Positions 1 through 6,239 of a stretch of DNA of 6,458 nucleotides are shown piece after piece. Location: contig CALPQA020000110.1 in the NCBI GenBank assembly GCA_943325595.2, positions 1 to 6,458 on the forward strand, in the 5' to 3' direction. Numbering within the stretch: position 1 is the first letter of the stretch; every line of letters starts with the position of its first letter. Below the pieces are notes generated by a model, which was given only the letters and a program-made list of their open reading frames with translations, was not told the origin of the DNA and did not search any database. The DNA is from Auritidibacter sp. Marseille-P8566 (GTDB lineage: Bacteria; Bacteroidota; Bacteroidia; Flavobacteriales; Flavobacteriaceae). The position numbers were made by a program, and so were the translations under genes.

Positions 1-23
1 ACCAAATAAATTCCGTTTTATAA

Positions 24-1166
24 ATGTTGCAAGAAGTACTTTTGACTTTGTTAATCATTTCAGCGCTTTACTTTGCAGTAAAAATTGCGAATGTTTTAGT
101 GAGATTAACAATTGAAAACGTAAAATACCCTGCAATTGACGGTGTAAGAGGATATTTAGGCTTTTTCGTCTTTTTACACCATGCGTATATTTGGAATCAT
201 TATTTGAAGTATCACGTTTGGGAAAATCCAAAGTCGAATTTCTTTAACCATTTGGGACAAACAAGTGTGGCTTTGTTTTTTATTATTACTTCTTTTCTAT
301 TTACTACAAAGTTGCTTACTACTAAAAAAACAGCATTTGATTGGAAAAAATATATCCTTTCAAGGTTTTACAGATTGACTCCCATTTACCTGTTTACAAT
401 TTCTATTTTTTTAATAATAGTAAGTGTGCTAACCAATTTTGAACTGAGAGATACATTTCAAAATAATATCAAAAACGGCTTATCTTGGATTTTCTTTAGC
501 GTTAGCGGACCTGTAAACATCAATTTATTGACAGACACATCTAAGATAAATGCCGGAGTCACATGGACTTTGCCTTATGAATGGATGTTTTATTTACTGT
601 TACCTATTATCGGATTATTTTATAAAGTGAAGGTCGATTTCAAAACATTATTAATTTTCTTGCTCTTTTTTATTTTAATTTTTCACCTCAATAATTCGGT
701 TGTGGAAAATTTTATCCCTTTTATAGGTGGAATTGTTGGTGCTATGGTATTGAATAATCCTAAAACAAACATTAATTGGAGTCACTATAAATTTGCGATT
801 TTAGGAATAATAGTATTAATTTTATCCGTTGTAAGTTTCAATAGTGGAAAAAAAATAATTCCTGTAATTGTTTCCACATTTCTACTGTTATTAATTGCAC
901 ACGGAAATAGTTTTTTTGGGATTTTAACCACAACTTTTTCTAGGAAATTTGGACAAATAACGTACAGTTTTTATTTAATTCACGGATTGGTTCTTTTTGT
1001 ACTATTTCGATTTGTAATTGGCTATAAAATTGCAGCTCAATTATCGGAATTGAACTATTGGGGTTGCATTGCATTGAGTCTTATTCCAATAATTTTTATC
1101 AGCCAATTGACATTTAAATATATTGAGTTGCCATTTATGCATTTTAAAAATAAAAAAACACAATGA
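24..1166 (+). CDS. Acyltransferase family 3 integral membrane protein
   Basis: This is a 380-residue polytopic membrane protein of the acyltransferase-3 type, which moves acyl groups (often acetyl) from the cytoplasm onto surface sugars, lipids or polysaccharides. Visible family marks are IDGVRG (38-43) followed by a hydrophobic helix ending in HH (52-53), GQTSVALFFIITSFLF (78-93), the basic SRFYRLTP (113-120), WTLPYEWMFYLLLP (181-194) and YSFYLIHG (314-321) in a late helix. About ten hydrophobic segments span the chain, and the length is normal for the family. The ATG at 24 directly follows a TAA at 21-23, which may be the stop of an upstream gene (its frame would read ...QINSVL), suggesting an operon that starts outside the window. 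The stop overlaps the next gene's ATG in an ATGA, so translation is probably coupled. The acceptor substrate cannot be deduced; no polysaccharide cluster is visible nearby. Confidence 0.88.
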   Translation: MLQEVLLTLLIISALYFAVKIANVLVRLTIENVKYPAIDGVRGYLGFFVFLHHAYIWNHYLKYHVWENPKSNFFNHLGQTSVALFFIITSFLFTTKLLTTKKTAFDWKKYILSRFYRLTPIYLFTISIFLIIVSVLTNFELRDTFQNNIKNGLSWIFFSVSGPVNINLLTDTSKINAGVTWTLPYEWMFYLLLPIIGLFYKVKVDFKTLLIFLLFFILIFHLNNSVVENFIPFIGGIVGAMVLNNPKTNINWSHYKFAILGIIVLILSVVSFNSGKKIIPVIVSTFLLLLIAHGNSFFGILTTTFSRKFGQITYSFYLIHGLVLFVLFRFVIGYKIAAQLSELNYWGCIALSLIPIIFISQLTFKYIELPFMHFKNKKTQ

Positions 1167-1726
1167 TAAACGAAGAAGTTCATAACGCCTACGAAATTAT
1201 AAAAGAAGGTGGAATAATACTCTATCCTACTGATACTGTATGGGGAATTGGGTGTGACGCTACCAATCCTGAAGCGGTTGCCAAAATCTACAAACTCAAG
1301 AAAAGGGCAGAAACGCAGAGTATGATTGTATTGATGAATGGCGAAAAAATGATGTACAATGTATTCAAAGATATTCCAGAAGTAGCCTGGCAACTTATTG
1401 ATTTATCAGAAAAACCAACTACGATAATTCTAGACAATCCTAGAAATGTTGCGCCAAATTTGATTTCACAAGACAAATCGTTAGGAATTAGAATCGTAAA
1501 AGAGCCTTTTTGCTTCAAATTAATGGAGAAAATGAAAAAACCATTGGTTTCAACATCCGCAAATATTTCTGGACAGCACACGCCTATTGCTTTCAAAGAT
1601 ATTAGCCCAGAAATTATTAAAGGTGTAGACTATGTTGTAAATTTGCACCGCGAAAAAATTGCAGGAAAGCCATCGACAATTATAAAAATTGGATTAGACA
1701 GCCAAGTAAAAATAATTAGAAAATAA
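1163..1726 (+). CDS. tsaC: L-threonylcarbamoyladenylate synthase (Sua5/YciO/YrdC family, short TsaC-like form)
   Basis: The family makes threonylcarbamoyl-AMP from threonine, bicarbonate and ATP. TsaD and its partners then transfer the group to A37 of ANN-decoding tRNAs (t6A). The 187 residues are a single YrdC domain without the extra C-terminal domain of long Sua5 proteins. Visible motifs are YPTDTVWGIGCDA (21-33), the basic KLKKR (44-48), GIR (108-110), STSANISG (130-137) and KPSTII (169-174), which line the nucleotide and threonine pocket in known structures. The ATG overlaps the acyltransferase stop by 4 nt, and no promoter motif is seen, so it is probably cotranscribed and translationally coupled. 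It lies just upstream of a nuclease-like cassette and cca, another tRNA-maturation gene. A YciO-type paralogue with a different role cannot be fully excluded. Confidence 0.9.
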   Translation: MINEEVHNAYEIIKEGGIILYPTDTVWGIGCDATNPEAVAKIYKLKKRAETQSMIVLMNGEKMMYNVFKDIPEVAWQLIDLSEKPTTIILDNPRNVAPNLISQDKSLGIRIVKEPFCFKLMEKMKKPLVSTSANISGQHTPIAFKDISPEIIKGVDYVVNLHREKIAGKPSTIIKIGLDSQVKIIRK

Positions 1727-1744
1727 TAAATTAGAGCATTTTTT

Positions 1745-1765
1745 TAGCCACAGATTCACAGATTT
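1745..1765 (+). repeat. Left arm of a perfect 21-nt inverted repeat flanking the GxxExxY gene
   Basis: The arm contains AGCCACAGATTCACAGATT and is the exact reverse complement of 2164-2184. Inside it, CACAGATT occurs twice in tandem (1749-1756 and 1757-1764). It starts 18 nt after the tsaC stop and ends 15 nt before the ATG of the GxxExxY gene. Similarity stops abruptly at both edges, apart from general A/T richness. I read it as the left boundary of a small mobile or repeat cassette. Confidence 0.93.
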
Positions 1766-1780
1766 ATAAATAATTATAAA

Positions 1781-2155
1781 ATGTCAAACTATTTATACGA
1801 AGAGGACACATACAAAATTATTGGTGCTCTGATAGAAGTTCACAAAAATCTTGGAAAAGGTTTCTCTGAAATTGTTTATAAAGATGCTTTTGAATATGAA
1901 CTAAAAAAAATTAATTTTTCTTTTGAGAGAGAAAAAGAATATTCAGTTCATTATAAAGATATAATATTAAATCATAAATTTTATGCCGATTTTGTAGTTT
2001 TAGATAAAATCATAATCGAAATAAAATCAACCGAATCATTGCATGAAAAACACATTTCACAATGCTTGAACTATTTACACGTTTCTGGTCATAGGCTTGC
2101 TATCTTAGTAAATTTTAACAAAAACTCTCTTGAGTATAAAAGAATCATTAAATAA
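1781..2155 (+). CDS. GxxExxY family protein, PD-(D/E)XK nuclease-like
   Basis: This 124-residue protein has the signature of the GxxExxY family: G27-FS-E30-IV-Y33, after an N-terminal helix containing IGALIEVHKNLGKG. The rest fits a minimal PD-(D/E)XK nuclease core: E30, then D70 in FYADFVV, then E80-I-K82 in IIIEIKS, then Q94-CLN-Y98, which resembles the QxxxY motif of RecB-like nucleases. All putative catalytic residues are present, so the gene looks intact rather than decayed. No biochemical role for the family is known to me; DNA cleavage is inference from the fold motifs. The ATG at 1781 is the only sensible start, lying 15 nt after the left inverted repeat. The stop lies 8 nt before the right repeat. 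No TAnnTTTG promoter is seen, so expression probably depends on read-through from tsaC. Confidence 0.9.
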   Translation: MSNYLYEEDTYKIIGALIEVHKNLGKGFSEIVYKDAFEYELKKINFSFEREKEYSVHYKDIILNHKFYADFVVLDKIIIEIKSTESLHEKHISQCLNYLHVSGHRLAILVNFNKNSLEYKRIIK

Positions 2156-2163
2156 TAAAAGTA

Positions 2164-2184
2164 AAATCTGTGAATCTGTGGCTA
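2164..2184 (-). repeat. Right arm of the 21-nt inverted repeat, overlapping the 5' end of cca
   Basis: This is the exact reverse complement of 1745-1765. On the plus strand it reads AATCTGTGAATCTGTGGCT plus one flanking base at each end. In the cca frame it is open and encodes ICESVA, and it contains the GTG (2178-2180) that is the most plausible cca start. The arm therefore serves both as cassette boundary and as coding or start sequence of the neighbouring gene. Confidence 0.93.
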
Positions 2185-3611
2185 CAATAAAAAACAACTA
2201 TAGCATAGCTCTAGGAAATAAAATCTTCGAAGTAATTTCTAAAGCTTCCCAAGAACTAAACATAGAAAGTTATGTTATTGGTGGGTTTGTTAGGGATTTA
2301 CTTTTAGGAAGGGATTTCAAAAAAGATATCGATATTGTTGCCGTTGGTAGCGGAATTGAACTGGCTCTAAAGGTTTCGCAATTACTTCCTAGCAAACCAA
2401 AAGTTCAAGTTTTTAAGACTTACGGAACTGCTATGTTACGTTTTGAAGAAACCGAAATTGAATTTGTAGGCGCTCGAAAAGAATCCTATCATTTTGAAAG
2501 TCGGAACCCCGTTGTAGAAAACGGAACTTTAGAAGACGATCAAAACCGACGCGATTTTACTATAAATGCATTGGCATTGTCACTAAATCAGGAAAATTTT
2601 GGTGCATTATCCGATCCTTTCAATGGTTTGGAGGATATGAAAAATAAAATCATAAAAACGCCTCTTGATCCAGATATTACTTTTTCTGATGATCCGTTGC
2701 GAATGCTTCGTGCGATTCGGTTTGCAAACCAATTAGAGTTTCAAATTGAGGAAAAATCATTGCTATCCATAACTCAAAATAAAGAGCGAATCAAAATTAT
2801 TTCTGGGGAACGCATTGTGGATGAATTGAATAAAATACTCTCTACCGATAAACCTTCTATTGGCTTTCTATTGTTATACAAAACAGGTCTTTTAGACATT
2901 ATTCTTCCCGAATTAACTGCTTTAAATCAAGTGGAAGAAATTGACGGGCACACGCACAAAAACAACTTTTATCATACTTTAGAAGTCGTAGATAACATTT
3001 GCCCCAATACCGATGATGTTTGGTTGCGTTGGTCGGCTTTATTGCACGATATTGGAAAAGCACCGACAAAGCGTTTCAATAAAAAACAAGGTTGGACGTT
3101 CCATGGACACGAATTTTTAGGTGGAAAAATGGCTAAGAAAATTTTTGAACGCTTGCACATGCCTTTGAATCACAAAATGAAATTTGTTCAAAAAATGGTC
3201 ATGATGAGTTCGCGACCAATTGTTTTGTCTGAAGATATTGTGACCGATTCTGCCGTTCGCCGCTTGGTTTTTGATGCTGGTGAAGATGTTGAAAATTTAA
3301 TGACTTTGTGTGAAGCAGATATAACGACCAAAAACCCTAACAAATTCAAGAAATACCACAATAATTTTGAAATTGTTCGCAAAAAAATTGTGGAAGTTGA
3401 AGAACGAGATCATGTAAGAAAATTTCAACCCCCAATTACGGGTGAAGAAATTATGGTAATTTTCAATTTAAAACCTTCCCGGGAAATCGGTATTTTGAAA
3501 GAAGCAGTGAAAGAAGCCATTTTAGAGGGTGAAATTGCAAATGATTATGATGCTGCTTATAAATTTGTTTTGAAAAGAGGCGAAAAATTAGGGTTAATAA
3601 AAAGCAACTAA
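2178..3611 (+). CDS. cca: CCA tRNA nucleotidyltransferase with HD domain
   Basis: The enzyme adds or repairs the 3'-terminal CCA of tRNAs from CTP and ATP without a nucleic acid template. From the GTG start it has 477 residues. Visible in order are GGFVRD (35-40), the catalytic carboxylates D50 and D52 in KKDIDIV, RRDFTINALAL (124-134), DPLRMLRAIRFANQL (172-186) and ERIKIISGERIVDEL (203-217), all class II head and neck motifs. An HD phosphohydrolase-like domain follows (H266, LLHDIGK 288-294, HGHE 309-312). The start is uncertain. Family similarity begins near NNYSIALGNKIF (residue 6 onward), but no ATG is there. Candidates are GTG 2178, inside the right inverted repeat, or TTG 2130, which would add 16 residues and overlap the GxxExxY gene by 26 nt. 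I prefer GTG because it gives the usual length. No promoter motif lies immediately upstream. Confidence 0.93.
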   Translation: MATIKNNYSIALGNKIFEVISKASQELNIESYVIGGFVRDLLLGRDFKKDIDIVAVGSGIELALKVSQLLPSKPKVQVFKTYGTAMLRFEETEIEFVGARKESYHFESRNPVVENGTLEDDQNRRDFTINALALSLNQENFGALSDPFNGLEDMKNKIIKTPLDPDITFSDDPLRMLRAIRFANQLEFQIEEKSLLSITQNKERIKIISGERIVDELNKILSTDKPSIGFLLLYKTGLLDIILPELTALNQVEEIDGHTHKNNFYHTLEVVDNICPNTDDVWLRWSALLHDIGKAPTKRFNKKQGWTFHGHEFLGGKMAKKIFERLHMPLNHKMKFVQKMVMMSSRPIVLSEDIVTDSAVRRLVFDAGEDVENLMTLCEADITTKNPNKFKKYHNNFEIVRKKIVEVEERDHVRKFQPPITGEEIMVIFNLKPSREIGILKEAVKEAILEGEIANDYDAAYKFVLKRGEKLGLIKSN

Positions 3612-3631
3612 TAGTATAAGATTAACTATTG

Positions 3632-3666
3632 TTTGTATCCGCACAGGCTATTTTATTATACATTTG
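3632..3666 (+). promoter_or_regulatory. Putative Bacteroidota-type promoter for ctaA
   Basis: TACATTTG at 3659-3666 matches the TAnnTTTG -7 consensus exactly. A TTTG at 3632-3635 could serve as the -33 box, although the 23-nt spacer is at the long end. Transcription would begin near 3673, upstream of the ATG at 3692. The motif also occurs by chance inside ctaA (4635-4642), so position, not the match alone, carries the argument. Confidence 0.5.
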
Positions 3667-3691
3667 CAACACTTGTTTGATGATCATTTTT

Positions 3692-4714
3692 ATGAAAAAA
3701 TATTTTACGTTAGCTGCTAAAACAACATTGATTTTAGTTTATTTAGTAATAATTGCGGGAGCACTAGTTCGAATGACTGGTTCTGGAATGGGTTGTCCTG
3801 ATTGGCCGAAATGCTTTGGTTATTATATTCCGCCAACTGATATCAAAGAACTTACGTGGACACCCAATCGAGAATTTGAAGAAGGGCAAGTTATCATTAA
3901 AGATGATAAATTATGGGTTGCAAAATCGGATTTTAAAACCAATGTAAACTTCGATGAATCGCAATGGAGACTTTACACCAAACACGATTATGCCTTATTT
4001 AATGCTACAGAAACTTGGATTGAATATATAAATCGCTTAGTTGGAGCTTTGGCAGGAGTTTCCATTTTTTTGATGGCACTATTTTCTTTTGGCTATTGGA
4101 AAACAAATAAAAAAATAACGCTTCTTTCTTGGGCATCCGTAATAATGATAGGGTTTCAAGGATGGCTAGGTGCTAGAGTTGTTTATTCCGTTTTGAACCC
4201 AGTAAAAATAACCATTCACATGATGGTGGCTTTACTAATAGTAGCATTATTACTCTATCTAATCAAAAATTCAAAGGAGAAATTAAGCACTTTTAAAAAG
4301 AATACACTATTTGAAAAAGTACTTCTAATAACACTAATTTTAACTTTTATTCAAATTATTTTAGGAACTCAAGTTCGGCAATATGTAGATGAACAAGTAA
4401 AACTATTTGGCTTTGATCAAATGGCATTGGTATTAAAAAATCCTGTTTTGGTTTTCTATATCCACAGATCGTTTTCACTTTTAATTTTAGGATTGAATGT
4501 ATTTCTATTCCTAAGAAATAGAAAACTTCAGCTTGGATTTGAAAAAATCAATTGGGTAATAGCACTTGTAGGAATTGAAGTATTCTCAGGTATGGCAATG
4601 TATTATTTGGATTTCCCGTTTGCATCTCAACCAATACATTTGGTAATAGCCTCTTTACTTTTTGGAACACAAACGTATTTATTTCTAGAATGTAAAGAAG
4701 CTAAAATGGGATAA
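3692..4714 (+). CDS. ctaA: Heme A synthase, COX15/CtaA family
   Basis: This membrane enzyme oxidises the C8 methyl of heme O to give heme A for aa3-type cytochrome oxidases. The 340 residues form eight hydrophobic helices in two four-helix halves. Visible marks are GALVRMTGSGMGCPDWPKC (23-41) with the loop cysteine pair C35/C41, EYINR (111-115), IHMM with H176, IHRS with H258 and PIHLV with H316. Compared with Bacillus CtaA, the histidine after the conserved glutamate (EWSHR) is replaced by N114. The first external loop is extended by roughly 60 residues (about 44-108). The start is ATG 3692 (MKKYF); ATG 3680 would add four residues but sits only about 7 nt from the predicted transcript start, and TTG 3629 lies upstream of the promoter motif. 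It faces a convergent gene 6 nt away. Confidence 0.92.
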   Translation: MKKYFTLAAKTTLILVYLVIIAGALVRMTGSGMGCPDWPKCFGYYIPPTDIKELTWTPNREFEEGQVIIKDDKLWVAKSDFKTNVNFDESQWRLYTKHDYALFNATETWIEYINRLVGALAGVSIFLMALFSFGYWKTNKKITLLSWASVIMIGFQGWLGARVVYSVLNPVKITIHMMVALLIVALLLYLIKNSKEKLSTFKKNTLFEKVLLITLILTFIQIILGTQVRQYVDEQVKLFGFDQMALVLKNPVLVFYIHRSFSLLILGLNVFLFLRNRKLQLGFEKINWVIALVGIEVFSGMAMYYLDFPFASQPIHLVIASLLFGTQTYLFLECKEAKMG

Positions 4715-4720
4715 TATCAT

Positions 4721-5206
4721 TTATGCATTTTCTATTGATAACTCCTTTTTATTATTTGAAATAACAATATCAAAATCAGGTAATTGAATAGATTTTAAAA
4801 GCGAATCTTCTATTAAATCCGCCCAAGAATATAAGTATAAAATTGTATCCGACTTCAAGTTACGGTTTAAATTCGTTCGACCCAATTTGTTCAATACTGC
4901 CTTATCCGATAACCACTCTAAATGCCTCAAATCTTGAGCAGAGAAACCAAATTCAATCATTTTTCCAATAATCATATCCATTGGATAACCACTTGTTGGA
5001 CAATAGTCAATTAGTTGCTCAGACCAGCCTCCTCTTTTTTGAAGTGCATATTCTTGAATTTCAGCTCTTGTAAAGGACGTAATAGTTTGAACCAAGTTAC
5101 CACAATTACAATTTCCCATATGCCCCCATTCGTATCGGTGACCATTTTCCAATTTCTTAGCTGTTGTTCTGAGTGCTTCAATAATATTTAGACTTAGGGC
5201 TGCCAT
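4721..5206 (-). CDS. Conserved hypothetical protein with CNCGN and YCPTSGYP motifs
   Basis: I do not recognise a characterised family in this 161-residue protein, though it resembles uncharacterised proteins I associate with Bacteroidota. It has no signal peptide or membrane segment and is probably cytoplasmic. Striking features are the N-terminal cluster HRYEWGHMGNCNCGN (23-37) with H23, H29, C33 and C35, and a second element DYCPTSGYPMD (67-77) with C69. A conserved-looking DLRHLEWLSDKAVL (92-105) follows. The closely spaced Cys and His residues could bind a metal or act as redox residues; this is inference. The start ATG at 5206 is clean, with an A/T-rich leader and no exact TAnnTTTG motif on its strand. 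It is convergent with ctaA (6-nt gap) and divergent from the phosphatidyltransferase gene, so it is probably a single-gene transcript. Confidence 0.8.
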   Translation of the reverse strand: MAALSLNIIEALRTTAKKLENGHRYEWGHMGNCNCGNLVQTITSFTRAEIQEYALQKRGGWSEQLIDYCPTSGYPMDMIIGKMIEFGFSAQDLRHLEWLSDKAVLNKLGRTNLNRNLKSDTILYLYSWADLIEDSLLKSIQLPDFDIVISNNKKELSIENA

Positions 5207-5317
5207 ATTTAAGTAAATTAAATTAATTTTTTAAAATTAATAAAATTTAAATTTGATTGTGTTATTTTAACATAAACTAAACTATTGTTTATTTAAATAT
5301 CTTTTTAAAATTAAGAC

Positions 5318-5325
5318 TATATTTG
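5318..5325 (+). promoter_or_regulatory. Putative -7 promoter element for the CDP-alcohol phosphatidyltransferase gene
   Basis: TATATTTG matches TAnnTTTG exactly and lies 39 nt before the ATG at 5365. No TTG box stands at the usual distance; the nearest is at 5285-5287, 30 nt upstream. A second exact match, TAAATTTG at 5248-5255, is a less favoured alternative because it would leave a leader of about 100 nt. The remainder of the 158-nt divergent gap (5207-5364) is A/T-rich with no gene or RNA that I can see. Confidence 0.45.
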
Positions 5326-5364
5326 CATTCCGACTATATTGTCATACCTTTTTTTATTGCTTTA

Positions 5365-6138
5365 ATGTCTAAACTTGCTGCCAAAGATAAATTTTTAGAT
5401 TTATCAGATTATGGAAGACCTTTTGGAAAATGGCTTGCCAATTTACTAAAAAATACCCGATTCACACCTATTCACGTTACGCTATTGTTTGGCCTTTCTG
5501 GGTTAATTTCCATTGTTTGTATTTTGCAAAAACAGTACTTATTAGCGGGATTTTTCATCGTTTTAAAATCGGCAATTGATGCTGCTGATGGCGAATTAGC
5601 GCGTCTAAAAAACACGCCTTCTTACGTTGGAAGATACCTCGATAGTGTTTTTGATATTGTCTTAAATTTTATGTTTTTAATGACCATTTGTTATGTCTCA
5701 AAAACGACAATTTGGTTTACCATTTTGGCATTTATTGGCATTCAATTACAAGGCACTTTGTACAATTATTACTATGTGATTTTAAGAAATAAATCAGTGG
5801 GTGGTGATACAACTAGTAAAATTTTTGAGTACAAATCGCCTCGAGCTTTGCCTGGAGAAACCCAAAAATCAGTTGATATTTTGTTTGCAATTTACACCGT
5901 AGTTTATGGAATATTCGACAAAATAATTCACGCCTTAGATAAAGATGCTTACAAAGTAAAAACGTTTCCAAATTGGTTTATGACGTTACTTTCAATTTAC
6001 GGATTGGGTTTTCAATTGTTGCTAATTGCGATTATGTTGCCATTGAATTTGATTGAATACATTATTCCGTTTTTTATTATTTACACCTTCTTTATTTTTG
6101 TAATAATTGGCATTCGAAAAGTCCTTTTTAAAGCTTAA
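5365..6138 (+). CDS. CDP-alcohol phosphatidyltransferase family membrane protein
   Basis: The family transfers a phosphatidyl or similar phosphoryl-alcohol group from a CDP-linked donor to an alcohol in the inner membrane, as in phospholipid synthesis. The signature D-x2-DG-x2-AR-x8-G-x3-D-x3-D is perfect: D72, D75-G76, A79-R80, G89, D93 and D97. These aspartates bind two metal ions and the donor in solved members. Several hydrophobic helices surround it (roughly 36-54, 58-71, 98-112, 116-138, 170-186, 206-226 and 232-252). A polar loop of about 30 residues (141-170) separates two of them. The start is ATG 5365 (MSKLAAK), giving 257 residues. An upstream TTG at 5323 is in frame but lies within the predicted -7 promoter element. 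The acceptor alcohol (glycerol phosphate, serine, inositol phosphate or another) cannot be read from the sequence or its neighbours. Confidence 0.9.
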   Translation: MSKLAAKDKFLDLSDYGRPFGKWLANLLKNTRFTPIHVTLLFGLSGLISIVCILQKQYLLAGFFIVLKSAIDAADGELARLKNTPSYVGRYLDSVFDIVLNFMFLMTICYVSKTTIWFTILAFIGIQLQGTLYNYYYVILRNKSVGGDTTSKIFEYKSPRALPGETQKSVDILFAIYTVVYGIFDKIIHALDKDAYKVKTFPNWFMTLLSIYGLGFQLLLIAIMLPLNLIEYIIPFFIIYTFFIFVIIGIRKVLFKA

Positions 6139-6213
6139 AACCACTATAGATTAAATTGATAGTGAACTATTAAAAATTTGTTTATCAATATTTTATAATT
6201 AATCAATTAAATT

Positions 6214-6239
6214 ATTGGTAAAAGTATTTTTTATCCAAT
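6214..6239. terminator. Weak candidate bidirectional terminator hairpin
   Basis: ATTGGTAAAA (6214-6223) can pair with TTTTATCCAAT (6229-6239) as a 10-bp stem with one bulged T and a 5-nt loop. On the plus strand a short T-run follows at 6244-6248. The stem spans the stop codon of the LytTR gene and lies between two convergent genes, where a shared terminator is expected. The stem is mostly A-T pairs, so stability is low. Confidence 0.28.

Larger units (their letters stand above)
1745..2184 (+). mobile_element. Putative 440-bp cassette: GxxExxY nuclease-like gene bounded by inverted repeats
   Basis: Directly seen: two perfect 21-nt inverted repeats enclose one small gene and little else. The enclosed segment is poorer in G+C than its neighbours; by hand count 1861-2040 has about 20% G+C. 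No transposase is encoded, and no convincing target-site duplication flanks the arms (the left flank is a T-run, the right flank reads caataaa). The flanking genes are housekeeping tRNA genes that would sensibly be adjacent. My inference is that this is a non-autonomous or nuclease-driven cassette inserted between tsaC and cca. The alternative is a repeat family that spreads independently and happens to surround the gene. Confidence 0.5.

Noticed and set aside
1055..1596. Two overlapping minus-strand open frames (1055-1393 and 1288-1596).
   Set aside because: They lie antisense to tsaC and the acyltransferase end, have no recognisable motifs, and the plus-strand proteins are clearly real.
1727..2200. 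Target-site duplication around the inverted-repeat cassette.
   Set aside because: The left flank (T-run) and right flank (caataaa) share no convincing direct repeat.
2972..3382. Short minus-strand open frames inside cca.
   Set aside because: They are antisense to the well-conserved HD-domain part of cca and show no family features.
3610..3630. Inverted repeat AATAGT/ACTATT just after cca as a terminator.
   Set aside because: It is a 6-bp A/T-rich stem without a T-run; chance is likely in this base composition.
3629..3691. In-frame TTG at 3629 as start of ctaA.
   Set aside because: It lies upstream of the TACATTTG promoter motif, and the extra residues do not look like a CtaA N-terminus; MKKYF at 3692 does.
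4635..4642. TACATTTG promoter-like motif inside ctaA.
   Set aside because: It is within conserved coding sequence with no plus-strand gene starting after it; it shows that the motif arises by chance here.
5323..5364. In-frame TTG at 5323 as start of the phosphatidyltransferase, giving 14 extra residues.
   Set aside because: The TTG is the end of an exact TAnnTTTG promoter motif, so it would not be transcribed; ATG 5365 gives a normal family start.
6142..6164. Inverted repeat CACTAT/ATAGTG with an 11-nt loop after the phosphatidyltransferase stop.
   Set aside because: The stem is only 6 bp and no T-run follows on either strand, so it is too weak to call a terminator.
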